Below, one piece after another: positions 33,871 to 42,404 of a stretch of 64,000 bases of DNA. The position numbers were made by a program, and so were the translations under genes. The DNA comes from Streptomyces flavofungini (GTDB lineage Bacteria; Actinomycetota; Actinomycetes; Streptomycetales; Streptomycetaceae), in contig NZ_CP128846.1 in assembly GCF_030388665.1 (NCBI RefSeq), positions 4,538,501-4,602,500 on the forward strand. The letters run 5' to 3'. How positions within the stretch are numbered: position 1 is the stretch's first letter; each line of letters begins with the position of its first letter. The notes under the pieces are model-generated. The model saw only the letters and a list, made by a program, of their open reading frames with translations. It made no database searches and was not told the DNA's origin.

Positions 33871-35022
33871 GTGGACTTCACCTTCACCGAGGAACAGCAG
33901 GCGGCGCTCGAGGCGGCCAAGGCGGTCTTCGCCGGGGTCGCCCCGGACGGAGTGCCGAGCCCCGCCCTCACCCCCGGGGCCGTCGCCGAGGACTTCGACC
34001 GCGCGCTGTGGGCCAAGCTCGCCGAGGCCGACCTGCTGAGCCTGCTGACGGCACCCGAGTACGGCGGCTCGGGCCTGGACCCCATCGCCCTCTGCCTGGT
34101 GCTGCGCGAGTCGGCGAAGGTGCTGGCACGCGTGCCGCTGCTGGAGAGCTGTGCGGCCGCGTACGCCGTACAGACCTATGGCGGCGAGGAGTTGAAGGGT
34201 GCCGTCCTGGAGTCGGCCGCGCGCGGCGGCACCGTTCTGACCGTCGCCGCGAACGGCCGCACCGGTCACGACGGCGCCGAACTCGCCGTCAGCGCACGCC
34301 CCGACGGCGACGACTGGGTCCTGGACGGCCTCCAGACCGCCGTCCCCTGGGCCTACGACGCCGACATCACCGTCGTGCCCGCCACCACCCCCGACGGCCG
34401 CGCCGTCCTCGCCCTCGTCCCGCGCGGGCATTGCGGGCTCGCCCTCGCCGAGCAGTTCTCCACCAGCGGGGAGCGGCTCGGCGAACTGCGCCTGGACGCG
34501 GTTCGGGTCGGCGCCCGGGACGTGATCACCGCGGACGGGGCCTGGGACTTCCTCCGGGACCTGCTCGCGACCGGCACCTGCGCGCTCGCGCTCGGACTCG
34601 GTACGGGCGTGCTCGGCATGACGAGTGAATACACCGGCAAGCGCGAGCAGTTCGGGTTCCCGGTCGCCACCTTCCAGGCGGTCGCCGTGCAGGCCGCCGA
34701 CCGTTACATCGACCTGCGCGCGATGGAGGTCACCCTCTGGCAGGCCGCCTGGCGCCTCAGCTCACCGGACCGTGCGGGCGCGGGCAGCGGCGGGCCGCTC
34801 CCGGCCTCCGGCGATGTGGCGGTGGCCAAGATCTGGGCGTCGGACGGCGTACGCCGGGTGGTGCAGACCGCGCAGCACCTGCACGGCGGCTTCGGCGCCG
34901 ACACCGACTACCCCCTGCACCGCTACCACGCCTGGGCCAAGCACCTGGAGCTCGCGCTCGGCCCGGCCGCGGCGCACGAGGACGCCCTGGGCGACCTGCT
35001 GGCGGCGCACTCCCTGAGCTGA
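33871..35022 (+). CDS. Acyl-CoA dehydrogenase
   Basis: FAD-dependent acyl-CoA dehydrogenase (383 aa). FTFTEEQQAALEAAKAVFAG, LLTAPEYGGSGLDPIALCLV, ALGLGTGVLGMTSEYTGKRE and the C-terminal QTAQHLHGGFGADTDYPLHR (flavin site) are typical. The short form and the KstR-like operator suggest a role in degrading steroid side chains or similar acyl chains, but no other steroid genes are in the window. GTG 33871 has GGAGGGA upstream. Confidence 0.9.
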   Translation: MDFTFTEEQQAALEAAKAVFAGVAPDGVPSPALTPGAVAEDFDRALWAKLAEADLLSLLTAPEYGGSGLDPIALCLVLRESAKVLARVPLLESCAAAYAVQTYGGEELKGAVLESAARGGTVLTVAANGRTGHDGAELAVSARPDGDDWVLDGLQTAVPWAYDADITVVPATTPDGRAVLALVPRGHCGLALAEQFSTSGERLGELRLDAVRVGARDVITADGAWDFLRDLLATGTCALALGLGTGVLGMTSEYTGKREQFGFPVATFQAVAVQAADRYIDLRAMEVTLWQAAWRLSSPDRAGAGSGGPLPASGDVAVAKIWASDGVRRVVQTAQHLHGGFGADTDYPLHRYHAWAKHLELALGPAAAHEDALGDLLAAHSLS

Positions 35023-35140
35023 GCGGACGGGCCCTCGACCGGGGCGTCGGTCACACCACGCCCGAGCCGGACCGGATCGCCGTCACAGCAGCACACGCAG
35101 GACCGGATCGCCGTCACACCACGCCCACGGCGGACAGGCC

Positions 35141-35488
35141 CTAGATCACGGCGCCGGGCTGGCCCTTGTCGTCGACGACGGCCTTGCCCGAGGCCTCCCA
35201 GACCTGCATGCCGCCGTCGACGTTCACCGCGTCGATGCCCTGCTGCGCGAGGTACATGGTCACCTGGGCGGAACGGCCGCCGGACCGGCAGATGACGTTC
35301 ACCTTGCCGTCCTGCGGCACCGCCTCCGTCAACTCCCCGAAGCGGGCCACGAAGTCACTCATCGGGATGTGCAGCGCGTCCGGCGCGTGACCTGCCTGCC
35401 ATTCGTCGTCCTCACGGACGTCAAGGAGGAAGTCTCCGTCCGAGAGATCACTGACCGTGACCGTGGGCACACCAGATCCGAATTCCAT
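35141..35488 (-). CDS. Single-domain rhodanese-like sulfurtransferase
   Basis: Protein of 115 aa, one rhodanese domain. FLLDVREDDEWQAGHAPDAL and the active-site loop VICRSGGRSAQ (catalytic Cys) are intact. Probably moves sulfane sulfur in the cytoplasm. ATG 35488 was chosen over an open upstream frame because residues before it look non-coding. A 118-bp gap with a repeated CGGATCGCCGTCACA separates it from the convergent acyl-CoA dehydrogenase gene. Confidence 0.92.
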   Translation of the reverse strand: MEFGSGVPTVTVSDLSDGDFLLDVREDDEWQAGHAPDALHIPMSDFVARFGELTEAVPQDGKVNVICRSGGRSAQVTMYLAQQGIDAVNVDGGMQVWEASGKAVVDDKGQPGAVI

Positions 35489-35575
35489 GGGTCCGACGCT
35501 ACCCGACCGCCACCACCCCGACGCCGCCCACCCATGGGGCGCAGCCCACCCCACAGCTCCGCACCGCCGACCCGC

Positions 35576-36517
35576 TCAGGCGGTCAGCCGCTCCAGCTCC
35601 GCCTCGCGCTCCGCGACCTGGGCGAGCAGTTGCTCGGCGATCTCCTCCAGGAGCCGGTCCGGGTCGTCGGGCGCCAGCTTCAGCATCGACCCGATCGCGC
35701 TCTCCTCCAGCTCCCGGGCCACGACCGAGAGCAGTTCCTTGCGCCGGGCGAGCCATTCGAGCCGAGCGTACAGCTCCTCGCTCGGCGTGGGCCGCAGCTC
35801 CTCGGGCATCGGGCCCGCGGCCCACTCGGCGAGCAGCTCCCGCAGCAGCGCCTCGTCGCCACGGCCGTACGCGGCGTTCACGCGGGTGATGAACTCGTCA
35901 CGGCGTCCGCGCTCCTTCTCGTCCTGCGCGAGGTCGGGGTGGGCCTTGCGGACCAGTTCCCGGTAGAGCTTGCGGACCTCGTCGCTCGGCCGCACCCGCT
36001 GCGGCGGCCGCACCGGCTGCTCGGTGAGCATCGCGGCGGCCTCGGGGAACAGCCCGTCGCCGTCCATCCAGCCGTGGAACAGTTCCTCGACCGCCGGCAT
36101 CGGAAGCACCCGCGCCCGCGCCTCGTCCGCCTTGCGCCGGTCCTCCGGGTCACCGGACCGCGCCGCCACGGCCTCCGCGATCAGGGCGTCCAGCTCGTCC
36201 AGGCGCGAGTACATCGGGCCGAGCTTCTGGTGATGCAGCCGGGAGAAGTTCTCCACCTCGACCCGGAACGTCTCCACGGCGATCTCGTACTCGATCAGCG
36301 CCTGCTCGGCGGCGCGCACCGCCTTCTCAAGCCGCTCCTCGGGCCGCGCGCCCTCGCCCGCCGGGGCGCTCCCCTCGATGCGGGCTGCGCCCTCGGGACC
36401 GTCCGCCTCAGTGCGGGCTGCGCCCTCGGGACCGCCCGCTTCGGGCCGCCCGCCCATCACGGACAGTGGCTCCTCGGGCGTCTCACGGCTCGTCGGCTCG
36501 GCTTCCGGGGTCGTCAC
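35576..36517 (-). CDS. J-domain protein with coiled-coil and acidic tail
   Basis: Protein of 313 aa, unassigned beyond its J-domain. The centre has KLYRELVRKAHPDLAQDE, the HPD-type J-domain motif that stimulates DnaK-type ATPases (about 180-215). Before it are helices rich in Glu, Ala and Arg (LEKAVRAAEQALIEYEIAVE), after it a Leu/Glu-rich coiled coil to the end. The N-terminal 55 residues repeat GPEGAARTEAD-type units. No Cys-rich or client-binding domain, so it is a class C J-protein. GTG start. Confidence 0.8.
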   Translation of the reverse strand: MTTPEAEPTSRETPEEPLSVMGGRPEAGGPEGAARTEADGPEGAARIEGSAPAGEGARPEERLEKAVRAAEQALIEYEIAVETFRVEVENFSRLHHQKLGPMYSRLDELDALIAEAVAARSGDPEDRRKADEARARVLPMPAVEELFHGWMDGDGLFPEAAAMLTEQPVRPPQRVRPSDEVRKLYRELVRKAHPDLAQDEKERGRRDEFITRVNAAYGRGDEALLRELLAEWAAGPMPEELRPTPSEELYARLEWLARRKELLSVVARELEESAIGSMLKLAPDDPDRLLEEIAEQLLAQVAEREAELERLTA

Positions 36518-36526
36518 CTGTCCAGC

Positions 36527-38164
36527 CTAGGCCACGGCTCCCTCCGACTCGGCCCGCAGCCGCCCTTCCCGCACCGCGGCGACGAGCAGGGCGTGGTCGG
36601 CCTCCGTGCGGTCCGCGTACGCCACCGCGAAGGCGGATATCGCCCCGTCCAGCTCGTCGTTCTTGCCGCAGTACCCGGAGATGAGGCGGGAGTCGACGCT
36701 GTGTGCGTGGGCGCGGGCGAGCAGGGCTCCGGTCATGCGGCCGTAGTCGTCGAGCTGGTCGGGGGCGAGGGCGGCCGGGTCGACGCTGCCCTTTCGGTTC
36801 CTGAACTGCCGTACCTGGAAAGGCCGTCCCGATATCGTCGTCCAGCCGAGCAGGAAGTCGCTCACCACCTGCATGCTCTTCTGGCCGAGGACCACCCGCC
36901 TGCCCTCGTGCCCGCTCGCGGGCTCCTTGAAGCCCGCCGTCGACAGGTGCGGCAGGAGCGCGGAGGGACAGGCCTCCTTGACCTGGAGGACCAGCGGCTC
37001 CCCGCGGTGGTCGAGGAGCAGCACCACATAGGAACGCAGTCCGACGCTGCCGGTGCCTACGACGCGGAAGGCGACGTCCTGGATCGAATACCGCGTGAGG
37101 AGGGGCAGACGGTCCTCCGGGAGGGTGGTTCGGTACTCACCGAGGGCGGTGGCGACCGCCGCGGCCTCCTCGTCCGGAACCCGCCGGAGCACCGGGGGCG
37201 CGTCCACGAAGCGGCGGGGCGCGGCGTGGCCGACGGGGGCCTCGGCGCCCGGCACCGGCTCGGTCGACTTGGCGGCGAAGCGGGCGCTCGTGTTCCGCCG
37301 GGCCTTCTCAGAGACGCGGTCGAGGGTGCCGAGCAGGTCCCGGGCGTCCGTGTGGGAGACCAGTTCCTCGTCGGCTATCGCGTTCCAGGCATCGAGGACG
37401 GGGAGCTTGGCGAGCAGGCGCATGGTGCGGCGGTACGCACCGACGGCGTCGTAGGCCGCTTCCCTGCACACGTCCTCCTTGGCACCCGCCTCGCGCCCCG
37501 CGAGGACCAGGGAGGTGGCGAGGCGCTTGAGGTCCCACTCCCAGGGGCCGTGAACCGTCTCGTCGAAGTCGTTCAGGTCGATGATGAGGGCGCCGCGCGC
37601 GTCCCCATAGAGCCCGAAGTTGGCCGCGTGGGCGTCGCCGCAGATCTGGGCGCCGATGCCGGTGAGCGAGGTGCGTGCGAGGTCGTGGGCCATGAGTCCG
37701 GCGGCGCCGCGCAGGAAGGAGAAGGGCGACGCGGCCATTCTGCCCACGCGCAGCGGTGTGAGCTCGGGGAGCCGCCCCCGGTTGGTCTCCTCGATGACGG
37801 AGACGGGATCAGGGCGGTCATCCGCCACCGTGAACCGCGCGTGTGCGGAGCGTGGGGTGCGGGCGCGGAGAGCCTTGCCCTCCTGCTTGGGGCCCTCCCA
37901 CCGGAGGCCCTCCCTCTGGGGGCCCTCCCTCTGGGGGCCCTCCCTCTGGGGGCCCTCCCGCTGGGGCTGGGCATGCCCGGACCTCCCGTCCGCCGGCCAG
38001 TGCGCGAAGCCCTCCACGCGCGGCAGGCGAACAGTCCCCCTCCGCTCGCGGGGCCCCGGCAGGCCCGCCCCGGGCGCCTCGGCCCCCTCGGCCGCCTCGC
38101 CCCCCACGTCCCCTGCCCGGCTTCCGCTCCCACCCGAAGTGTGAGTGTTCTCAGTCACGCCCAT
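36527..38164 (-). CDS. DUF2252 protein with kinase-like fold
   Basis: Protein of 545 aa. The DUF2252 core has MAASPFSFLRGAAGLMAHDL, QICGDAHAANFGLYGDARG (catalytic-loop-like), LNDFDETVHGPWEWDLKRLA and YVVLLLDHRGEPLVLQVKEA. The fold is related to protein and aminoglycoside kinases, but no substrate is known. The N-terminus carries a five-unit repeat (15 bp, REGPQ, 37891-37965). Upstream, on its own, lies a DnaA box (38239). Confidence 0.85.
   Translation of the reverse strand: MGVTENTHTSGGSGSRAGDVGGEAAEGAEAPGAGLPGPRERRGTVRLPRVEGFAHWPADGRSGHAQPQREGPQREGPQREGPQREGLRWEGPKQEGKALRARTPRSAHARFTVADDRPDPVSVIEETNRGRLPELTPLRVGRMAASPFSFLRGAAGLMAHDLARTSLTGIGAQICGDAHAANFGLYGDARGALIIDLNDFDETVHGPWEWDLKRLATSLVLAGREAGAKEDVCREAAYDAVGAYRRTMRLLAKLPVLDAWNAIADEELVSHTDARDLLGTLDRVSEKARRNTSARFAAKSTEPVPGAEAPVGHAAPRRFVDAPPVLRRVPDEEAAAVATALGEYRTTLPEDRLPLLTRYSIQDVAFRVVGTGSVGLRSYVVLLLDHRGEPLVLQVKEACPSALLPHLSTAGFKEPASGHEGRRVVLGQKSMQVVSDFLLGWTTISGRPFQVRQFRNRKGSVDPAALAPDQLDDYGRMTGALLARAHAHSVDSRLISGYCGKNDELDGAISAFAVAYADRTEADHALLVAAVREGRLRAESEGAVA
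37891..37965. repeat. Five 15-bp in-frame repeats in the DUF2252 gene
   Basis: Units of GGCCCTCCCTCTGGG type begin every 15 bp from 37891; the first and last units are variants, the middle three are identical. They keep the reading frame and give the repeated peptide QREGP. Confidence 0.9.
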
Positions 38165-38238
38165 CGCCCCCCGTCAACGGCTTTCAACTGCATCGACTGC
38201 GTCGACGGTACCTCCGCCCGCGAATCCCCGTCACAGCC

Positions 38239-38376
38239 TGTGGACAACTCCCCGCGAGACGAGCACACCGCCCCGGCACGGCCACCCCGCGCCGTTCGCG
38301 GGGCGCCTCGTGCGCGCAGTCACCTCGTACGCGAAGCCCACGCAGTCACCCCGTACGCGAAGCACGCGCAGTCACC
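38239..38376. repeat. DnaA box and 26-bp direct repeats upstream of the DUF2252 gene
   Basis: TGTGGACAA (38239-38247) is a perfect reverse Streptomyces DnaA box. Two and a half copies of a 26-bp unit beginning CGCAGTCACC (38315, 38341, 38367) follow and run into the stop codon of the next gene. Confidence 0.6.
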
Positions 38377-40144
38377 ACAGCCCGTCGGCCAGCGTCTTCC
38401 AGGGGTCCTTGACGGCGAGCCTGTTCACATGGCCCAGCCACGTCGTCGTCCCGGCCTCGGCCACAGCCACCCCTCGGGACGGGGCGCCGTCGCGGAGGGC
38501 GACCGATGAGAGGTGGTAGGAGCGGACGTCGAGTTCTCCGGGGACGCCCTCGAACGGTACGAAGCGGTCCAGCGGTGCCTTCTTCCGGCCGTCTTCCTGC
38601 CCTGTGGTCCCCGACCCCACCGTCCGGCGGCCCAGGATTCCTCCGTGCATGAGCTCGACGGATCCGCCGGACACCGGCGGGAGCACCCCCGGAGCGTCGG
38701 GGAAGGCGACCTCGACCCGCCCGCCCGCGGTCGTGTACGCGCCGTACGCCTTCTCCGTATGCGGCTGCGACTGCCCCAAGGCGATCAGCGCGGCGCCGAG
38801 AGCGGCGAGGGTGACCAGGCCGCGCAAGGGGTTGCGGGCGCCCGACGCGCGGTACATCCGGGCGAGCCGGTACAGCACGTAGCCGACCGTGCCCGCCAGC
38901 AGGGACAGCCAGCTCAGGGCACCCCACGCCCCGTACGCCATCAGTGAGCCGTGGGCGATGACCAGGAGGTTGAAGACAAGCACCCACGGATACAGCAGGC
39001 AGAAGGCGCCGAAGACGGCCCAGCCGTCGGGGAGCGTGCGCTCGGGGCGTGGGCCGCCGAAGACCGTCCAGTTCACGACCGCGCGGCAGTCGGCCATGCT
39101 CTTGTCCCGCAGGTTGGGGATGTTCACCCAGGCCATGAGGGCGATATAGCCGTCGAGCCGGATGAACGGCAGCAGGTTGAGGATGCCCGTGAACGCGGTC
39201 ATCAGCGCGCACAGGCCCAGCAGTTCGGCGAGTTCGCCGTCGCACAGGGCCGAGCCCGCGGCGAGCAGTCCGGCGGCGGCGAGCTGGCAGATCACTCCGG
39301 CCAGGGCGACAAGGACCCGCTGGTGGCGGGTCCGCAGCCGCCACAGATCGGTCACGTCGCAGAACATGGCGGGGGCGCAGTAGAAGAGCATGGCCCCGAT
39401 ACGGTGGGGCCGGCCGCCGAAGCGGGCCAGGACGGCCCCGTGCGCGAGTTCGTGAACGGCGTTGACGGCGATGACGACGGCGGCGGCGATCAGCCAGTGC
39501 TGCCAGGGCATCGGATGCCAGGCGGCCTTGGCGATCTCGGCCGCGCCGAGGCTCACGGCGACGAGTCCGGCCAGGACCGCGAGCAGACAGCCCGCCGCCA
39601 CCACACGGTTGGCCATCAGACGGGGCAGCAGGCGCCCCGGCGCCAGGAAGGCCGGCCGGTCGAGGACGGTGAACTGCAGGGAGGCGGGCGGCTGGAAGCG
39701 GAACCGGCTCTCTTTGACGGGCGGGGTGTCCGTTCCCACGAGCAGACCGAGCTCGGTGAACTTCCGCAGGGCTGCTTCTACTTGTTCCTGGGCGACACCC
39801 GGTCCGAGGTCATGCCTGACCTGCTGGAGGTCCCGGGTGCCGTCCAGACCGCGCAGCAGGGCGGCGGCCCCGCCGCCCAGGCGGGTGAAGCGGCGGTACC
39901 GCTCGTCCGCGATGGTCCAGGAGCGCTCGCCCTCCTCCGGCGGGAGGAACTCGATGTCCGGCCGCAGCTCGGGCCATGTGGGCACACCGCCCTCCGGTGC
40001 GCCGTCCTTCGGTACGCCGTCCTTCGGTACACCGCCCTCCGGTACGCCGCCTTCCCGTACACCAGCCGCCCCGGCGGACGTACCGACCGCCCCGGCCCCG
40101 GCGGACGTACCGACCGCCACGTCGCCAGATGTGCTGACCCTCAT
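38372..40144 (-). CDS. mpaP: Daptide-type intramembrane metalloprotease (M50 family)
   Basis: Membrane protein of 590 aa related to site-2 proteases. The zinc motif is HELAHGA, and the second metal ligand lies in FIRLDGYIALMAW. About ten helices surround them. An N-terminal cytoplasmic domain (ERYRRFTRLGGGAAALLRGL to FTELGLLVGTD) resembles the PqqD-like winged-helix peptide-binding domain of RiPP proteases. The first 55 residues are GGVPxDG repeats. In daptide clusters the MpaP protease removes the leader, and here the gene is 1 bp after the ABC permease gene. Its cleavage site would be near LDAPG of the precursors. Confidence 0.87.
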   Translation of the reverse strand: MRVSTSGDVAVGTSAGAGAVGTSAGAAGVREGGVPEGGVPKDGVPKDGAPEGGVPTWPELRPDIEFLPPEEGERSWTIADERYRRFTRLGGGAAALLRGLDGTRDLQQVRHDLGPGVAQEQVEAALRKFTELGLLVGTDTPPVKESRFRFQPPASLQFTVLDRPAFLAPGRLLPRLMANRVVAAGCLLAVLAGLVAVSLGAAEIAKAAWHPMPWQHWLIAAAVVIAVNAVHELAHGAVLARFGGRPHRIGAMLFYCAPAMFCDVTDLWRLRTRHQRVLVALAGVICQLAAAGLLAAGSALCDGELAELLGLCALMTAFTGILNLLPFIRLDGYIALMAWVNIPNLRDKSMADCRAVVNWTVFGGPRPERTLPDGWAVFGAFCLLYPWVLVFNLLVIAHGSLMAYGAWGALSWLSLLAGTVGYVLYRLARMYRASGARNPLRGLVTLAALGAALIALGQSQPHTEKAYGAYTTAGGRVEVAFPDAPGVLPPVSGGSVELMHGGILGRRTVGSGTTGQEDGRKKAPLDRFVPFEGVPGELDVRSYHLSSVALRDGAPSRGVAVAEAGTTTWLGHVNRLAVKDPWKTLADGLW

Positions 40145-40145
40145 C

Positions 40146-40868
40146 TCAGAGTGCCTCCGCAGTTCTCTCCCGCCTCAGCGCGCACAGGAGCGCGACGGCG
40201 ACATAGCCGAGCAGTACGGCCACGGCGGCCCATGCCTGCAGGGGCATGGTCAGTTCGGGGTCGTGCAGCAGGGACAGCTGGGCCCCACCGGGCAGGAATC
40301 GCCCGAAAGACGGGGCGGCGACGATCAGGACGGCCTCGATGCCGGACGTGTAGGCCACGATGGCGATGACGGTGGCCACTTGGTTGCGGATCAGATACCC
40401 CAGCGCCACGCCCCAGGGCCCGGCGAGGGCGCTGATCACGACGATCATCGCGTTGAGGCGGATCATGTCACCGGTGTACGTGGGCGCGTGGCCGCCGAGG
40501 ACGGCGACCAGGGTGCTGGTGAGCACGGACAGGACGCCCACGGGGAGGCCCACCAGAAAGGCGACCAGGGCCTTGGCGGCGAGCACCCGCTCCCGGCGGG
40601 GGGTGATGAGATAGGTGCGGGTCCAGGTGCGGTGCCGGTATTCGCCGGTCACCAGGAGAGAGCCCGCGACGGTCGCGAAGAGCAGGCCCGCGAACCCCTG
40701 GCGGACGATCTGCTCGGCCGCGTCGGCGCCGGAGGTGCCCTGGTCGTTGACCGTCTGGATGGTTCCGTAGCCCGCCATCGCGATCAGGCCGAGGCCGATG
40801 GCCACGGTGTACAGCAGGCCGCGTCCTGCCCACAACTTGCGGAACTCGCTTGCCAGTTCGCTGCTCAT
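40146..40868 (-). CDS. ABC transporter permease of the RiPP cluster
   Basis: Membrane permease of 240 aa with six predicted helices (for example GLLYTVAIGLGLIAMAGYG, AAVAVLLGYVAVALLCAL). The cytoplasmic motif LLVTGEYRHRTWTRTYLITP is typical of ABC-2-type bacteriocin-immunity and export permeases. ATGA overlap with the ATPase gene upstream. Expected to export the mature peptide or protect the producer. Confidence 0.85.
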   Translation of the reverse strand: MSSELASEFRKLWAGRGLLYTVAIGLGLIAMAGYGTIQTVNDQGTSGADAAEQIVRQGFAGLLFATVAGSLLVTGEYRHRTWTRTYLITPRRERVLAAKALVAFLVGLPVGVLSVLTSTLVAVLGGHAPTYTGDMIRLNAMIVVISALAGPWGVALGYLIRNQVATVIAIVAYTSGIEAVLIVAAPSFGRFLPGGAQLSLLHDPELTMPLQAWAAVAVLLGYVAVALLCALRRERTAEAL

Positions 40869-41587
40869 ACCGCTGCCGCCTCCCGGTCGAGAACGCTGTG
40901 GAACGCGTCTTCCAGGGACGCTTGGTGCTCATGGGCCATCAGTGCGCTGACGGTGCCCGCGTAACGCACGCGGTGACTGAGGACGACGACGTCGTCGGCG
41001 GTCTTCTCGATCTCGTCCAGGCTGTGGCTCGAGACCAGAACCGCGCCGCCGTCGTCGGCGAAGCCCCGCAGGAAGGCGCGCAGCCAGCGGATGCCGTCGG
41101 GGTCGAGGCCGTTGGCGGGCTCGTCGAGGACCAGGGCACCGGGGGAGCCGATGAGCGCGCAGCCGAGGGAGAGCCGCTGGCGCATGCCCAGCGACAGCGC
41201 GCTGATCTTGCGGTGTGCGGCGTCGGTGAGGTCCACCGTCTCCAGGACGTCGTCCGCCGCCGTGATCGGCATGCCCAGGGAGCGGGCGACCAGGCGGAGC
41301 TGGGCGCGGACGGTGAGGGCGGGGTGCCCGGGTACGTCGGTGGTGGCCGCGCCGACGACCCGGGCGGGCGCGGGAAGGTCCCGGTACGGGACGCCGTTGA
41401 TCAATGCGGTTCCGGCGGTCGGGGCGGTGAGCCCCAGCAGCATGCGGAGGGTGGTCGATTTGCCTGAGCCGTTGCGGCCCACCAGGGCCGTGACGGAGCC
41501 GGCCGGGACTTGGAAGGACACGTCGTCGACGACTCGGCGCGAGCCGTAGACCTTGGTCAGGTCCTTGCAAACAATCGTTGGATCCAC
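40865..41587 (-). CDS. ABC transporter ATPase of the RiPP cluster
   Basis: ATP-binding subunit of 240 aa: Walker A GRNGSGKST, signature LSLGMRQRLSLG, Walker B ALVLDEPANGLD, switch His in SSHSLDE. Pairs with the permease (ATGA overlap). GTG 41587 lies 27 bp after the small membrane protein gene. Confidence 0.93.
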   Translation of the reverse strand: MDPTIVCKDLTKVYGSRRVVDDVSFQVPAGSVTALVGRNGSGKSTTLRMLLGLTAPTAGTALINGVPYRDLPAPARVVGAATTDVPGHPALTVRAQLRLVARSLGMPITAADDVLETVDLTDAAHRKISALSLGMRQRLSLGCALIGSPGALVLDEPANGLDPDGIRWLRAFLRGFADDGGAVLVSSHSLDEIEKTADDVVVLSHRVRYAGTVSALMAHEHQASLEDAFHSVLDREAAAV

Positions 41588-41614
41588 GCGGTTGACTTTC
41601 CGGTCTCGGGCATG

Positions 41615-41773
41615 TCAGCTCCTGCGCGCCAGGAGGCGCCAAATCGCGGCGACCTCCACCACGGCCAGTGCCCACAGGCCGATCTGCAGGGCTCCGTCGC
41701 TGTTCTTGGCGAGGGCCGCTGTGCCCAGCAGCGCGGCACTGAACAGGACGACGTAGGAATAGCGGTTATTCAT
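41615..41773 (-). CDS. Small two-helix membrane protein of the RiPP cluster
   Basis: A 52-residue ORF. It begins MNNRYSYVVLFSAALLGTAA, has a short polar turn (KNSDGALQ), a second helix (IGLWALAVVEVAAIW) and a basic end RLLARRS. It lies between precursor 1 and the ABC ATPase on the same strand. No leader motif and no C-terminal Thr, so it is not a fourth precursor. Possible immunity or transporter accessory protein. The ribosome-binding site is weak, but the codon choice (G/C third bases) supports translation. Confidence 0.65.
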   Translation of the reverse strand: MNNRYSYVVLFSAALLGTAALAKNSDGALQIGLWALAVVEVAAIWRLLARRS

Positions 41774-41859
41774 GGACCAAATCCAATGGTGAGAAACGAC
41801 TTGCTTCTCTTGGAGTCTATGAGGGGCGCCACTCGACGTGCGCGGCGGCCCAGCCGGCC

Positions 41860-41890
41860 CCGGGAGCGGAGTAGTGATACGCGCTCCCGG
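41860..41890. terminator. Hairpin downstream of precursor gene 1
   Basis: CCGGGAGCG (41860-41868) pairs with CGCTCCCGG (41882-41890) across 13 nt. It lies between the stop of precursor 1 (41921) and the small membrane protein, so it could lower transcription or processing of the transport genes relative to the peptide. Confidence 0.6.
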
Positions 41891-41920
41891 ACGCCGACAT
41901 GTGGCCGAGCTGCTCGCCGA

Positions 41921-42070
41921 TCAGGTAATGCTGAGGCCGATGACGAACGCGGCACCACCGGCGGTCGTCACCTGGACGACGTCGTTCCAGCCGGGCGCGT
42001 CCAGAGAGTCGAGCTCCTCGACGGCGAAGTCAGTGGACTCCTGCGGCATTTCGATGGAACCGTGGTTCAT
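41921..42070 (-). CDS. mpaA1: Daptide-type precursor peptide 1
   Basis: A 49-residue ORF. The leader contains TDFAVEELDSLDAPGW; the likely core follows as NDVVQVTTAGGAAFVIG and ends LSIT. The last residue is Thr, the substrate of daptide-type oxidative decarboxylation. No Cys. ATG 42070 has GAAGGAG-type ribosome-binding sequence at 5-10 nt. The leader motif DFAVE..xxL.APG is shared with the precursors at 42229 and 42541. Exact leader boundary is inferred. Confidence 0.85.
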   Translation of the reverse strand: MNHGSIEMPQESTDFAVEELDSLDAPGWNDVVQVTTAGGAAFVIGLSIT

Positions 42071-42093
42071 CTTCCTTCTCCTTCATCAGGTAT

Positions 42094-42207
42094 ACGAGGC
42101 GATGCCTCGTGGATACGGGGTGGTACGAGGTTTTTGTCAGCGGGGGAGCAACCCGTCCGCCGCGCCAGGGGCGGGGCAGTACCCGCAGCGAGTGCGGGCG
42201 CTGCCCC
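42094..42207. promoter_or_regulatory. Two hairpins between precursor genes 1 and 2
   Basis: Stem A: ACGAGGC (42094-42100) with GCCTCGT (42104-42110), 24-40 bp upstream of the precursor 1 start. Stem B: GGGGCAG-TA-CCCGCA (42173-42187) with TGCGGG-CG-CTGCCCC (42193-42207), 13 paired bases with one internal loop, 22 bp after the precursor 2 stop. Stem B looks like a terminator or attenuator, stem A could affect translation of precursor 1. Confidence 0.6.
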
Positions 42208-42228
42208 AGGACCACTGGCCGACCTGGA

Positions 42229-42390
42229 TCAGGTCAGGGCGACGGCGCCGGCGATGCCTCCGGCGATGCCCACGCCCGCGGCGAACCCGTCCATGAAGCC
42301 GGGTGCGGCCAGCTCCTCCATCTGCTCGACGGCGAAGTCACCGGCGGTGGCGAGGGGGGAGGTCAGCTGCTGCTCCATGTCGTTCTGCAT
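42229..42390 (-). CDS. mpaA2: Daptide-type precursor peptide 2
   Basis: A 53-residue ORF. Leader GDFAVEQMEELAAPGF aligns with the other two precursors. The core is Gly/Ala-rich (GFAAGVGIAGGIAGAV) and ends ALT. Apart from the final residue, the presumed core has no Thr, Ser or Cys. AAGGAG lies 5 nt before ATG 42390. Confidence 0.85.
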   Translation of the reverse strand: MQNDMEQQLTSPLATAGDFAVEQMEELAAPGFMDGFAAGVGIAGGIAGAVALT

Positions 42391-42404
42391 GGTTGCTCCT
42401 TCGA

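Noticed and set aside
42030-42215. Possible fourth precursor on the minus strand
   Set aside because: It lacks the DFAVE leader, ends in His rather than Thr and spans the hairpins; no ribosome-binding site.
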